A stretch of 64,000 bases of DNA from Podocnemis expansa (taxonomy: Eukaryota > Chordata > Testudines > Podocnemididae), in contig ML682130.1 in NCBI GenBank assembly GCA_007922195.1, positions 306,484 through 370,483 of the forward strand, in the 5' to 3' direction. Made by a program: the position numbers and the translations under genes. The notes under the pieces are model-generated. The model searched no databases. It saw only the letters and a program-made list of their open reading frames with translations, and was not told the origin of the DNA. Below are positions 22,900 to 37,859 of the stretch, piece after piece. Each line of letters begins with the position of its first letter. Within the stretch, counting starts at the first letter, position 1.

Positions 22900-24030
22900 A
22901 CCCCTCAAGCCCAGGTGGCGATGCCAGCAGGCTGGACCAGGGGTTGTTTACCCCCACCACCAGCCTAGGTGGCAAGACCAGGGTCACAGGCCTGGTCAGG
23001 GGTCAACTCCCACCCCCCGAAGCCCAGGGGGGCAGGCTGAGCCAGGGGTCACCTCCCAAGCCAAGGCAGCAGTGCTGGGGAGCAGGTGGGGCCAAGGTTT
23101 GTGCCACTCCCCTCCCACAAGCCCAGGCAGCGAGGGCAGGAGTCACCTCCCCCTGGCCCAGGCAGCAGGAAGATCTGGCCAGGGGTCACCCCAGCTCTCA
23201 CTAGCCCAGGTGGCAAGACTGAGTGGCCGGCAGGCAGACCTGGCCAGGCATCCTGTGTGATCTTTGAGCACCAGCCATGACTTTCGCCTTGTGGTTTGTT
23301 CTTTTCTTGCTGGGGTGGATCCTTGCTTTTGTGGGAGTTGCTTGCATCGCTTAGCCATTAAGGTAGTACTTGCATTTCATCAGGACAGGCTGGTGGAGTC
23401 CAGCCTCACCACCTGGCCAGTGGGGTGTCAATCCTTGGCCTGACCTGCCTGCCATCCTCTCACCTGGCCACCAGCATGACCCTGGGCCCAGGGAGGCATG
23501 ATTGCTGATCTAGCCCAATATGACTTTGGGCCCAGGGAGAGTCCTGGATCCCCAGCCCCTCCGTCCCCCTCCACCTTGGCTGCTGGCCTGACCCAAGGCC
23601 CAGGTGGGCCTGATCCCTGGCCACCTGCCCACACATTGGCCTGCAGAGATCCCAGGCCCATGGGGAGTCTTGGATGCCCAGGTCCCCCAGACCCCTATCC
23701 CCGACCTGGCAGCTGGCCTGCAGGGGCCCTGGTGTGGGGGGAGGCAGCTCCCCAGGAAACCCCCCTTGCCTCAGGCTCAGGATCCCACCAACCCCCCCCA
23801 GCCACCCTTACCTGCCTGTGTGTTCCCTGGGCTGGTGCTGGCAGCATCTGCTGGAGGAGAAAAGGGTTAAACCTCCCTAATCACTCAGCTGCAGGCTCCA
23901 GGGGGGAGGGCGGTAGGCAGCCCAGCTATTCACCAGCAGAGCAGGGGTTGAGTAAGCCTGTGTCTGCCAGACAAAAACATTCAGGGCACGCCCTGGAAGA
24001 GTTGGGGCTCGTGCCAGTCCCCGGCATGGA
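22900..24030. repeat. GC-rich degenerate tandem-like repeat region
   Basis: Recurring CCCAGG(T/C)GGCAAGACC, GGTCACCTCCC and GGCCAGGGGTCA motifs with irregular spacing suggest an old minisatellite-like array. A 238-codon frame at 23498-24214 is P/G-rich with no domain and is not considered a gene. Confidence 0.4.
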
Positions 24031-24039
24031 GGGTCGCAG

Positions 24040-24125
24040 CACTGCAGGCCCTTCAGGGGCCCCCCAAAGTGTGGGGCCCTGGGCAGCTGCCCCCGCTCGC
24101 CCTACCCTAAGGACGGCTCTGTGGC
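24040..24125. mobile_element. hAT-like element end fragment
   Basis: GGGGCCCCCCAAAGTGTGG ... CCTAAGGACGGCTCTG resembles the element end at 58218-58287 (GGCCCCCCAAAGTGCAGGG ... AAGGACGGTCCTG). Only one end is seen. Confidence 0.35.
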
Positions 24126-24189
24126 CATTGACCCTACAGAGACAGGGTAAGGTCAAAAGGTTCCAGGAAACTGTGCACTGCTGTATGCA

Positions 24190-25750
24190 CACACCTAAAT
24201 TGGAATGGATGTGAGCAGTACTCAAAGAACAGTGGGTTACTTACCAGTAAATGTCCTTCTTGGAGACGGGCAGCTCATGTACACGTGTCTGTGTGCCGCA
24301 GCGTATGGTAATAGAAACCTTTTTAGCCCTAGCCTGTCAGCTCATGGTCAGCAGCCAACACACCCTGCGCGCCACGACCACAGCTGTATATGACCCTGCC
24401 CCTGACCCCTCCCCAGTCCTTTATTTTCGCCAGCTCCGAATAGCGGGGATCTGAATGTATGCGAGCACTCCATCTCGAAGGACAACAGTTACTGGTAAGT
24501 AACCCACCATTCTTCTTTGAGTGCTGCTTGCATCATTTAGTTACAGGTGACTGCTAGCCATACTCAGGACAGTGGGCGGAGTTACAGTTTACCCACCTTG
24601 AGAAAGGCCCTGCCCAGAGCAGCAGCATCTCTCACCTGCTGGACGATTGCATAGTGCATCATAAAGGTACACACTGACAACCACGTAGCGGCTTTAGAGA
24701 TCTGGATCAGGGCCTGCACCAGGAAGGCCACTGAAGAAGCTTGGGCTCTTGTCAAGTGGGCTCTGACCCTCACAGGGAGGGGTATGTCCAACCTTCTGTA
24801 GCAGTCTTTGCTACAGTTCACAATCCACCTAGAGGTGCATGGTGAAGTCACTAGCAGACCTCTCGTTCATGCCGCAACTGCTACAAAGAGTTGAGAGGTT
24901 CAACAATAGGCGAGTAAACTTGCTATAGCCTGAAAGCGCCCTTTTAACGTCCAAGTGTGCCACCTCCTCTGGCTCTCGGTAACCCGGGAAGAACACTGGC
25001 AGGCAAACGTCTTGGTTTAGGTGGCTACATTAGGAAGAAAGGAAGGGTGTGGTCTTAGGCACACCTTGTCGTTAAAGAACCTCATATATGGAGGCTCCGA
25101 GGAAAGGGCCCTTAACTCTGAAACCCATCTTGCGGAGGTTATGGCTATTAAAAAGCCACCTTCCATGAGAGGACTAACGGTACAGGAGTCAGTGGGTTCA
25201 TTAGGTTGCCTGGTCAGCTTGTGGAGTACCACACTGAGGTCCCATTGAGGGGGAGGATCTCTGGGTTGGGGGAAGATCCTCTTGATCCCCTTTAGGAATC
25301 TGACAGAGGTAGGGTGTGAGAACACCCTTCAACTGGCTCATAGAGGGCTAAGATTGCAGCTAAATGAACTCTAAGTGAGCATGTAGATAGACTTCTCTCT
25401 CTGAGGTCTAGACTGTAGTCGAGACTACGGGAAATGGGGGCTGACTCAGGAACCAGCCCTTTCTCTCTGCAGCAGATGGAGAAGAGCCTCTATTTGGCAG
25501 TGTAGGTTGCCCTGGTGGAGGGTCTTCTACTACCTATTAGGACGCTCCTGACTCGCTCTGAGCAGTGTCTTTCTGCTTCGCTTAACATGTCTATGACTCG
25601 AATGGTCTGATTACTGTTGAGCTCCTTAGCCTTGGTGTGAGATCCCCCATCATGCTGTGCTTTCCTGCTTCTGCAATCCCAGAGTTCAGTGCAATTCCTG
25701 CTCTGGAGCTTGCTTCTCCATACTTGATGCAAATGACGCTCCATTTCATG
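24190..25750 (-). mobile_element. DIRS element, 5'-truncated, second copy
   Basis: On the - strand: tyrosine recombinase pieces (25017-25770), catalytic part (24582-24851), internal complementary region (~24505-24575) and right terminal repeat (~24230-24500). Key motifs are GSRRPSTRATY near 25500, SARWVSELRALSS near 25110 and RAHLTRAQASSVAF (HxxR block) near 24740. Gag, RT and RNase H are missing. Related to but clearly diverged from the element at 946-8022. Confidence 0.75.
24582..24851 (-). pseudogene. DIRS tyrosine recombinase catalytic fragment
   Basis: 89-codon frame with SRWIVNCSKDCYRRLD and the HLTR (HxxR) catalytic motif. Equivalent to 7427-7693 of the first DIRS copy. Separated by frame breaks from the upstream recombinase parts at 25017-25325 and 25490-25768, so not functional. 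Confidence 0.7.
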
Positions 25751-25936
25751 TAGGGTTCTCAAACTCAAATCACCATGAGGGCTGCATGAGGACTAATACA
25801 TTAGCCCAAGGGCTGCACTGCTGAAACCTTTTCATACAATACTGTAAATATCAGTAACAATAGTGTCATGGTGGGCTGCAGGAAATAACTTTAGGGGCCT
25901 CTTGTGGCTCACGGGCCATGTGTTTGGAGATCCCTG
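25751..25936. mobile_element. Small hAT-like element, 186 bp
   Basis: Ends TAGGGTTCTCAAAC and GTTTGGAGATCCCTG are inverted repeats. Flanks ATTTCATG (25743-25750) and ATTTAGTG (25937-25944) match at six of eight positions. It sits at the 5' break of the DIRS fragment. Confidence 0.5.
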
Positions 25937-26079
25937 ATTTAGTGTGCTGATGGCTTTTGGATGCAGTAGATGTCTCCCATTGACTTTTCATTGTTTTTGG
26001 TTTCCTGTCCAAGCAGAGGTGGGGGGAGATGAGTCAGAGGCTGGATACTATGCTCTGAGTCCTCAATAACACAGAGCTA

Positions 26080-27944
26080 ACAAGTAGCAGTTCTCTGGCT
26101 CTGCAGGGAGCAGTTTTCAGACTCCCCTGTCTGCTTCTAAAATGCAAATCCAGCAGTGTCCCAGCTCTGTGCTCCTTACCTCTCACCCTCTCCTGTCACT
26201 CTGACTCTAGGTCTGCCTGAGCTCCTGGTGTCAGTGTAAACAGGTCACTCAGGTGTACAGAAAATCCAGGAGTTAAAGTAAGGAGGAAGACACTGGAACC
26301 CTGTTCTGGGGCTCACAATTTTTAGGGACCACTGTTTTGTGTTTTGGTGTGTTTCCCCTTACTTTAACCCCTGGACTTTAACCTCTCTCTGCTCCCAGCC
26401 AGCCCAGCACTAATGCTCCCTGCACAGCAGCTGCGGTCCCTACCCAGCAAGGAGACAGTCACCTGGCTGGCAGGGAACTTTCCCCAGGCTGGGAGTTTTT
26501 TAATCTCCCACCCTGAGCTTCCTCAAGGTGCCAGGAGCAGCCTGTGCTGTGGCCACTCTGCTCCAGCAGCGAGGTAAGGGGTACCTGGTGTTGGGGATGG
26601 TTGGGCAGCTGGCTGGGAAGAGGTGCATGCAGGGTAGGGTGGAAAGAAGGGGTCAGGACAGTTCCCAGGGTGGGGGGAGGACTGGAGAGCTGGTGGGTAG
26701 GAAGAAGGGGTTGGGATTTGCCCTTTGCTGTCTGAGGTAGTTAAGTGAATCCAACAGAGGATTTAATATTAGCCACGAAACAACGTATTTTCAAAATACT
26801 GAAAGGATTCCAAGTGCCAAAAGACAAGGTCCCATGGAAACCTATAACTCCTTTCCCCCCACTCCCCGCTTCAGCTGCTGTGTCTCTGTGTGTGAATCTA
26901 GCACTCACCCTCTGTTTTAGTGCTATAGATATTGCTCAATGCCCTTGTTCAAACACAACAAAAATCATTTCACAGAGTAGAAAAAGGCTAAAAATGGGAC
27001 AATTCTGCCAAGTCATTAGTCTCCTGAAGTCCTCAATAAATCCAAGCAACATCTTGTCAAACTAAACTAGTATCAGCATTTGTGATCAAATAATCTTCAG
27101 GATGAGATAAAAAGCCTCAATATAGGTTGGGCTACAAAACACTTTCACATTCGTAAAGTGAGACCCCAGAAAATGAGGAGAGTCAAACTCAGAAAAATAA
27201 ATCTTCCCCTTTTCTTTTGACATAGTAAAACCTGCTTCACTTCTCATCTCATTCTTTGGTTGTTTTATAACTAAAAGTTTTAGGACCATCATAATAAAAC
27301 ACAGAAAAAAAATATTCCCACTTACACATGACCTGGACTAGCACAGAAAAAGCCTGGAAGCAATTTTACCAGTAGGTGGATACGTGTATAAGGTCAGAAG
27401 GGTTCACCTGTTTCTTGATGTTCATTTGAATTCCCTTCTGCTGACACCCTCCCTCCTCGAGTCTGTGACATTTTCTTTTCCAGTCCTTAGGAGCCTGATA
27501 TAGGATCATTGAGATCAGCACTGATTCCTAAGCATGGATAACCAAGGACATGCTGGTAAGTGACAGACAGGAAATGGTGGGTAGCGTGGGGACTGGTTAA
27601 ACGCCCCATTTCTTGTATAGAAGATGCTATATCCAGGGAGGAGTGGGAATCCCTGAGATTCACCCCACTGCCCTGAAATAACTATGGGAAGGGCTGCACC
27701 CAAGACCCTCAGACTGTAATGTGATCTATGTATCTCTCCTGTTCACCCTGGCAATGTTATCTGTGTGGTTTAATACAAAGGATGTGACAGGAAGAATTTT
27801 TTGAACACACATGGCTTGCTCTACTAACCCACTGATGCTTGGCTGCTCCTGTATCCTCACCTCAACAATGGGCAGCTGGATCATTGGGAATCAAATGCCC
27901 TTGATGTGTGTGTGAATTAGGAACTGGATTATACTATGTTTAGC
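26080..27944 (-). other. Gene B 3' flank, duplicated at gene C
   Basis: 26080-26300 matches 41760-41960/42360-42390 (GCAAATCCAGCAGTGTCCC, GTCTGCCTGAGCTCCTGG). 26960-27944 matches 42720-43690. This defines the left part of the B/C duplication unit. 26300-26940 holds no recognised gene. The ACCTCAACAATGGGCAGC and GGGAATCAAATGCCC blocks are common to A, B and C. Confidence 0.6.
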
Positions 27945-28858
27945 TGTTATACCAAGAAGTGACAATGAGACCTTATGCGGGGACAAGGCAATGAGTCGCA
28001 TTTATTGAAAAACACAAAAACTTCTATAAACTAAAGGTACAGAGAAAGATCAACAGTTCTGTCTTGTTCAGAGCTTAAGCCCCAACACGCTCACACATGC
28101 ACATGCTTCTGCAACAGGGAAGGAGATAGTTACCAGCCTCACTTTGCTCGAGTCTTAACCACTGGCCAGATGAGAGATCTCAAGTGTTGGAGCAGGGTCC
28201 AGTTGGTCGTGACACAATGCTCCCGGATTTGCAGAATGAACCCAGAGTCCATTATTTTCTTCACCCTTTTTATAGGGCCAAAGCCAGAAATTAACATATT
28301 CTGTCAGTTGTTTACATCCTTTAAACATGGCTTCTTGATTGTCTTATTCCTGTCACAGTCTTTATCCCACTGATGTGATGTTGTTCTCATTCTTTGGCCA
28401 TCTGGACCTCGCTTATCTTCGCTCTGGCACTCCTCACCTCCCAAATTACACATGCATACCAGTTCAATCACCTCCCATGGCATCCCCTTCTATTACTACT
28501 TTACATGAAAAGAAAAGTAGAAAAGGTTTCACCAGTACCTCCTTTTTAGTAGAAGTTACATATAATTAAAACATCAGTTACAGTCTTTACTATTACTGCT
28601 ACTGGCAACTTTAAAATGTAATTGTTTCTCATTGCTGTCCTCTTTACAGCCCAGCTGCAAGTTTGTCTTAAGCTATGAGTGTCTGGTTTTACAAGGTGAT
28701 GTTAGTTTGCTGAAGACCATAGTCTGTTGAATCATTCAGGGTTACAGGATGTTTCTTTTGTTCTAAGAGAGGAGGAGAGGGGAAAAGTTCAGGCTCAGAC
28801 TCACTACTTTGGTCAGCTGCTAAGGTCTATGGGTAATTTTAGGCCAGTATTGCTTACA
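27945..28858 (-). mobile_element. Solo LTR, 914 bp, in gene B 3' flank
   Basis: TGTTATACC...GCTTACA, present between sequences that are contiguous in gene C (junction near 43685). On the - strand it has a CTATAAAAAG box at ~28267-28275 and AATAAA at 28001-28006, spaced like U3-R of an LTR. The flanks TAGC/TGGC could be a 4-bp duplication with one mismatch. No internal retroviral sequence, so a solo LTR. The + strand ORFs here are not genes. Confidence 0.7.
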
Positions 28859-29061
28859 TGGCCATAGTTTGGGAACTCAGGAGAATTAACCAGCTGTGAG
28901 GAGGAGTCTCTTGTGTCTGATATACTCTCAGATGTGCTTGGAGCATTATTTATAATAAGAACGACTTGGAGGATTCTTCCCAGGGTGGATTTGATGATCC
29001 CTGATACTATGGGAACAAGAAATGAAGTGACTCCACATTCAAGGTCTCTCTCCTGTGTAGA

Positions 29062-29453
29062 TCACTGATGTATGAGCATGGAGTGAGTCTTTTCCTGCAA
29101 CCAATTTATTGAAGGGTCACTCACACCTTTGTGGATTCTCTGATGTTTAATGAGGCCGGATATTAGCGTGAAACTTTTTCCACAGTCGAACCACTTACGC
29201 AATCTCTCTCCTGTGTAAATCGAATGATGTGCAACAAAGCTAAATGTCCGCCTGAAATTTTTTCTACAGTCTAGGCACTTACGCAGTCTCACTTCTATGT
29301 GGGTTCTTGATGTCTAATAAGGCTCGATCTGTGTACAAAACATTTCCAACAATGCAAGCATTTATGTGGTCTCCCTCCTTTCTGGATTTTCTGATGTTTA
29401 GTAAGGTCTGATCTGTGTGTAAAATATTTACCACAGTCCAAGCACCTATGGGG
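29062..29453 (-). pseudogene. Decayed C-terminal fingers of gene B
   Basis: Downstream of the gene B stop the - strand still encodes finger-like units in scattered frames (ECLGLW-type shadows, then CLDCRKNFRRTFSFVAHH and [19 protein letters not shown]). The family end KGVSDP is present but its stop has become a serine codon (TGA to TCA), so the frame continues. This was coding in the ancestor, judging from gene C. Confidence 0.75.
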
Positions 29454-32694
<3,241 letters not shown>

Positions 32695-32759
32695 TTTCCT
32701 GCCACGACCTTGGAGAAGAAGGGATGATCTGGAGAGAAACCTGGATGTGATACGTCAGC

Positions 32760-34614
32760 CTGTCAGAATGAGCAGAGAGAAGGGGGTGGCTTTAGAAGAA
32801 GTTCTATCCATTTCACACCCAGATTCGTCTTGATCTCTCCACTTTCTCATGCCAGGGGGTAACTCATTTTGTCTAGAACTGTGCAGGGCAGGCCTCTCCC
32901 AGCCACACTACCCACATAGTACACTTTGAAACCCTTCCAGTAGCAGTGTCACTGTTCCCAGAACAGTCGGTCAGCCCAGGGGATGCAGGGAACAGTTTTG
33001 GGCAGGGCCTGGTGCTGGGAATCTCCCTCCTTACTTACTGCTCTGGTTGTTGCATTCTGTCCCCCCACTCTTGCCTCCTCCCTGTCCCTGGGAGATCTGG
33101 TTTCTGCCCCATGGATGTGGGTGCTCTCTCTCATTGGGGAGATTGGCCACTACCCCTGCTAACAAAGGTTTGAACCCAGCTGTGTCACTGAGGTCGGCAG
33201 CTCTGGGCCTTGCAAACACAGGGCCCTTCTGTCTCCAGTGAAAACTCATCAGCACATCCGTGACAAGGCTTTTGTGCAGAGTCAACCTTTTTACACAGGC
33301 AGAGCCCTTGCTCTAGATCTCTCCATCACCCAGAGGGTCTGGCTCAGGTGCTGAAGATCAGTAGAACTTGGGGCTCACCTGAAGATGCAAGGGTTATTTC
33401 CGGCCATTGGACACTGTCTCCATCTCACCTGGGAAATCAGGGGATCTAGTTATGGTCTCTTCCCAACACTAATGCCACTGTAGGAGCAGCAGTGGCTCCA
33501 CCTGGGCTCCCACAACAAACAGGGCAGGATGCCGCAGCTGCTGATTTGGGAGCTCAGCTCTAGGGCCCTCCTGCTGGGAGCTGTTCCCTGGTGCAGTCTG
33601 GGCCACCCAGGCCAGTCCTTTGGTCCTGGAAAGCTGAGCTGGGTTTGTCCTATCCATGCTAGGATGAGGGGCAAATGAACTGCCCCACTCGTCCATGGGA
33701 GTTTTGCCTGGAAGTGTTTTAAGCCATGAGGGTACATCTCTGGGAACAAGACACAGGACAGCCTGATAACTGAACACACCCTACTGCCACCTACTCACTG
33801 CTGTAAGCATAATGATCAGGGCATCACAAACCTCCTCCATCTCTGGTGACACGCTGCACTAGACTTGAATGCAGAATTTTACTCAAAGCTTATTTATGGG
33901 GTGCAGGGCATCCCACAGGGAAACAGGGACAGAGACTGGCCTCCTCTGCCTATAACCAGAGCCCTCTGGAGCCAGTGGCTGTGACTGAGCCCATTCCTCC
34001 CTTGCCCTCCGGCCTGTCCTTGCAGCCCCCGAAACAGGCAAGGGCCAATTTCATTTGTCCAGTGCTTGTCCCTTGCCTTAAGTGGCACAGGCCTGACACC
34101 AGACTAGCTGAGATGCGAACGCTGCTCAGAAACCAGACCATTGAGGTGTTTGTGAAATGAAGGGTGGTTTTTTTAAGTAATAATTTGAGACCAGGGTATG
34201 GGGGGGGGAGGTTGCGCCTGGATATTTGCCAAATAGTTTTGGAGCCCCCAGAGGGAATTCCCCTGCCCACCCACCCCCGGCTTATTTCACCCCAAAGGGG
34301 TACAAAACCCCACCAGCTGGAGACCTCCCCATCCTCTCTTCCTACTCATGGGGTGGGAGAAGGCACCATTTTCTCTTTTTATTTCTTTAGCACCAGCCTC
34401 TGTCCTGCTTTCCCACTCAGCCTCCAGCCTCCTATGACAAATCCCCCCTTTTCCCTCTCAGTCCCCTACTCTGAGCTTCCTTCTCGTCCAGCCTTGTTCC
34501 CCCCCCAACTCTGATTCCCCCTCCAGTGCCTCCCCCATTCAGTGCTGTCCACTGCCCCCCATCACCCACTGCCCCCCATAACAGATCCCCATTCCCCATC
34601 CCTGCCCCCTTTAC
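32760..34614 (-). other. Gene B intron 1 (predicted)
   Basis: Between the donor at 34614/34615 and the acceptor next to 32759. Reverse-complement homolog of gene A 13399-15229. Contains the same ORF-like block (33469-33777), without the stop seen in A. Confidence 0.5.
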
Positions 34615-34880
34615 CTTCCTCCCCCAGACAGGAGGGGTATTTCCCCAGGGGGTGTCTCCTCCCTGCCCTCCAAGCGGGGCCCCCCAGGAGCAGGAGCCCT
34701 GGCCAGGCTGGGGTCTCTGCCCCGCTCCAGCCCCAGCCCCGCCGCTCCCAGTCCCGGCTGCAGCGAGTCGCTTCCTCCCCGGCCCTGAGCCGCCCGGCCG
34801 CTGTCGCTGGGTCCTAGCGGGGGTGGGATCCCATCCCGGCCTCTCCCCCAGCCTCCTTTCACTGCGCTGAAGACATTAGT
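34615..34880 (-). promoter_or_regulatory. GC/CpG-rich promoter and noncoding exon 1 of gene B
   Basis: On the - strand contains GGATGGGATCCCACCCCCGC and GAGGAAGCGACTCGCTGCAG, then a GC-rich stretch ending GGAGGAAG|GTAAAG. Homologous to 13225-13398 and 58597-58780. The donor-proximal ~110 bp of exon 1 differ from A and C, suggesting a local replacement. Confidence 0.6.
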
Positions 34881-35667
34881 GGCCCCTCACTCAGCATTAC
34901 CCTGAGACAGGGAACAGCAGCCCCGGGGGCAGGGGCTAAACTATAATCTCGTGGGACATGGATCCCTGCTGGTCTCTGGTCCCTCTCCCCATCTTTTCCA
35001 GGCTCCCTTCATGCATGTGTGGGTCCCAGCCCCCGTCGGCATTTTGGAGCCCCACCAGCTCTTTCCTCAGAAATGAGGCACAACTTCAAATCCACAATTT
35101 CACCCCAACTTTGTCCACTACTGCACACATCACGCCACTCTTTCCGCATGGCCTCCTCAGCCCCCATCCACTAAACTCCGTGCACCCACGTCCCCACTCC
35201 AGCCCTCCGAACTGCACCCCTTCATCTTCACTCACCCCCTTCTGCCCCCCCAATTCCCTCCACACCTCTCTAGTCCCCTCAGTCCCTAGCAGGGATTTCC
35301 GTAACACCCTCTACACCCCCCCTTACATTCCCAACCAGGAACAGCGCTGGGTACTGTGCGCCCCACCCCTCCCTGGCAGCAGAGCAATGCCAGCACATAT
35401 GAGCGATGTCATCAGGGGTGCACAACGGCACTGTCCCCTTTTGGCACCCCTCAAAGCCGGTGCCTGGCTGCAACGCAGGCGCTGCTTTCTGTGTAGTGCC
35501 AGCCCTGTTCCCAATGCCCCCTCAGTTGTCATCTACTAATAGCATTATACGAATTTAGTGAGGGGCACCTCATGCCAGGGCCACACAGCCAAGGACTGGT
35601 GAGAAGCAAGAGCTGCCCCATGGCAGAGGTTCTGTTCAGCTAGTGGGCAACAGAGAACTGGTGTCAG
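34881..35667. repeat. Upstream flank of gene B, near-identical to gene C flank
   Basis: Aligns directly with about 58781-59522 with few substitutions. Contains a P/S-rich + strand frame (from 34958), matched at 58813, that is not conserved in frame in gene A's copy. Divergent from the promoter but not supported as a gene. Confidence 0.65.
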
Positions 35668-36057
35668 TGGCTATGTCTACATTGTAAAAGCTAAGGCGAC
35701 TAAGTCGACTTAATAAAGTCTACTTAAACTTGAGTTTAAGTATACTTTATTAAGTCGACTTTGTGAGTCCACACTACATTTTTTCAACTTTATAAAGTCG
35801 ACTTTAAATAGGTGCCCTGGCTTAAGTCAACTTTATAAAGTCAACTTAATGGTCCCACTGCACTAGGTCGACTTTATTAAGTCAACTTAGTGAGTCCCCA
35901 TTGCCTTAAATTAAGTTGACTTTATAAGTGGACCTTATAAAGTCGACTTTACTGGACCCTAAAGTTGACTTTATTGCCCTGCAGTGTAGGCAGGGCTCTG
36001 TTTAAGTCAACTTGAGGGCCCTTAAGGCGACTTAAACACATAATGTAGACATACCCA
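35668..36057. mobile_element. TIR element rich in AAGTCGACTT palindromes
   Basis: Ends TGGCTATGTCTACATT and AATGTAGACATACCCA form inverted repeats. The interior consists of repeated AAGTCGACTT/AAGTCAACTTTATAAAG motifs, mostly palindromic, with no ORF. The same element sits at the equivalent place upstream of gene C (59523-59931), so it predates the B/C duplication. The end sequence resembles that of the elements at 43776 and 62660. Confidence 0.7.
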
Positions 36058-36594
36058 GTATCAAGGGCCACAGCAAGGAGGGCTAGAGTGCACTTCCCAG
36101 TTCTTCTCCTCCACGCCTCCCCCCCCACCCCCTGCTGCCCTTTGATCAGGTCAGAGCCTTGGGGGCATCTACTGGGCTGGGTGGCAGACCATCACTGACT
36201 ACTAGTGTGACTGGCCACTTCCAGGAGCACAAGAGGGGAGGTGGAAGCAGGGGCATGCCCCACTTTGGACAGACTTCTCCTGGCCCGAAGGGCCAGCTCC
36301 CTGCACACAGAGTTGGCAAAAAACTGCTAGTGGATATAGATGACAGCATCTTGGGCCAGGGCTGCAAGGAGGAGGGGGAGCCACACCTCTGGAAGGGTGT
36401 TACACAAGTGCCCCTCCAAAAGTGACTGGGTTGGGGGCTGGTGGGGCCTGGGTAATGGTGGAGGGGACCATGAAGTCTGGAATGGGGATTTCATTAGGGG
36501 CTGGGGAGGGATGCAGGAGGCTGGGGGGTTGGAGTCAGGGCTAGGGACAAAGGTAGTTTGCATGGTAACCTTAAGTAATTATTAGAATCTGACC
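36058..36594. repeat. Duplicated flank, no gene seen
   Basis: Direct match to 59932-60480 (GTGACTGGCCACTTCCAGGA, GGATATAGATGACAGCATCT). No coding signal common to both copies. Confidence 0.55.
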
Positions 36595-36780
36595 TTAGCA
36601 GGATCAATATTTGCCCTCTTTTAAGATAAAATTAAAGAGTGCAATGAATTTTAAACGTAGAAATTTTGGAGTAGGTAGAAGTATATGTCTATATGCCTCA
36701 ATGCAGTTCTCCAAGTTTTAATAAGCAACTTGTGTGGCTCTTGAGTTCCATAAGGTTGGCCATCCCTGGCTTAAAAGACC
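36595..36780 (-). mobile_element. Partial hAT-like element (8750 family)
   Basis: Reverse-oriented relative of the left half of 8750-9224, ending TTCCATAAGGTTGGCCATCC. The copy upstream of gene C (60490-60560) has an internal deletion. Confidence 0.55.
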
Positions 36781-36789
36781 AACAGATCT

Positions 36790-37070
36790 GGTATTTATCA
36801 GTCCTATGCCCCTCGCCACGGCATTAGAGGCATTTTTGATGGGGATCACACACTAAGCCTTTGCCATGTGAAGTGCAGGGCTTGAATGAAGGCATGGTCA
36901 GGCTTGGGCCGGGTCCATGTGTAGCCTCTGGCGTGGCTGGCATGGGTTCCCTTGTGCAGTTTGTGGCCACGCAGAGCGTAAAGGGAGAAATACACCTCAA
37001 TAATGTCCAGAGTCTCAGAGAAGATGAAGCAAAGAGAGCCAAAAGGTGAAAAGGACAGGCACTTTCAGGA
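36790..37070 (-). pseudogene. DIRS gag-like N-terminal fragment
   Basis: On the - strand encodes MPSFKPCTSHGKG...DPHQKCL, similar to MPGFKPCLGCCKAF...DPHKKCL at the start of the DIRS ORF1 at 1204, and to 60590-60830 upstream of gene C. Short and degenerate (first paired Cys changed). Confidence 0.55.
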
Positions 37071-37859
37071 GTGGGCAGTTACAGTACTGTAGCAATGGGT
37101 GGTCTTCACAGATGTACCCCAAACCTTCCTTTTCCCTACATCCTTTTACATTCACTGTATTCCACACATCATCTTTTTGCCATGCGCAAGTGCTATGATC
37201 CCTGGAGTACATTACAGAGTTATCATCAGTCTGTAATCCCAGGGAAACCACTGGGTAGATATCTCTAGTTTTCTCACCCATCCACCACGTGTGCTCCTTT
37301 TGACTCTGTGCTTAGCAGCAGGGGGGTGGAGAGGCGGTGGCTGGGGTAGCCATCTGGACCCCACGCTCCTTCCCGCCCCCTCCCCGCTGCTCTGGCAGAG
37401 CCAAAAGCAGCACACTGGGGGAGTGGGGAGGACCGGGAGTTCTGAGCTGGGTGCTGCTTTTGGCTGTCTCACCTGGTCCCCCAGATGGGAACAACCGGCC
37501 ACTGGGGGCGGGCAGGACAGCACGGGGCCCTGGGCCATTGCTCCTCACCAAACCTAGGGATGGCCGTGGTCCAGGACCTTCCCTGGGACCATGATTACCC
37601 AGTCTAGGGGTGGCGCTTGGGCTGGTATATCCCTGCTAGCCATGACTGCAGAGGTGGCCTTTGGTAATTGGGGGCCCTAGGTGAAGGCCCTTTATGGGGT
37701 CCTCTATGAACCCCCAATGCCACCCCCTTTATGCCTGACCCCATAGGGGGTGCGGGAGAAGTGGGGGCCATGGAACACCAGGTCCAAAAGCTTTGCCACG
37801 CACCGGCCAGTGTACTGGCCAGACCGGCCTCTCTCCAGCAGCGGCGAAGCATCGCTCCC
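37071..37859. other. GC-rich intergenic, no gene seen
   Basis: Homology with the gene C unit ends near 37098. The rest has only P/G-rich shadow frames. Confidence 0.4.

Noticed and set aside
23498..24214. 238-codon P/G-rich ORF
   Set aside because: Low-complexity GC-rich repeat region, no domain, ends in a hAT-like fragment and DIRS flank.
27945..28858. Short + strand ORFs as possible genes
   Set aside because: Inside a solo LTR that is absent from the paralogous site.
34958..35539. P/S-rich ORF divergent from the gene B promoter, matched at 58813-59259 and on the other strand at 12558-13148
   Set aside because: B and C agree only because the DNA is nearly identical. Gene A's copy switches frame through indels and the B/C frame has no domain, so coding is not supported.
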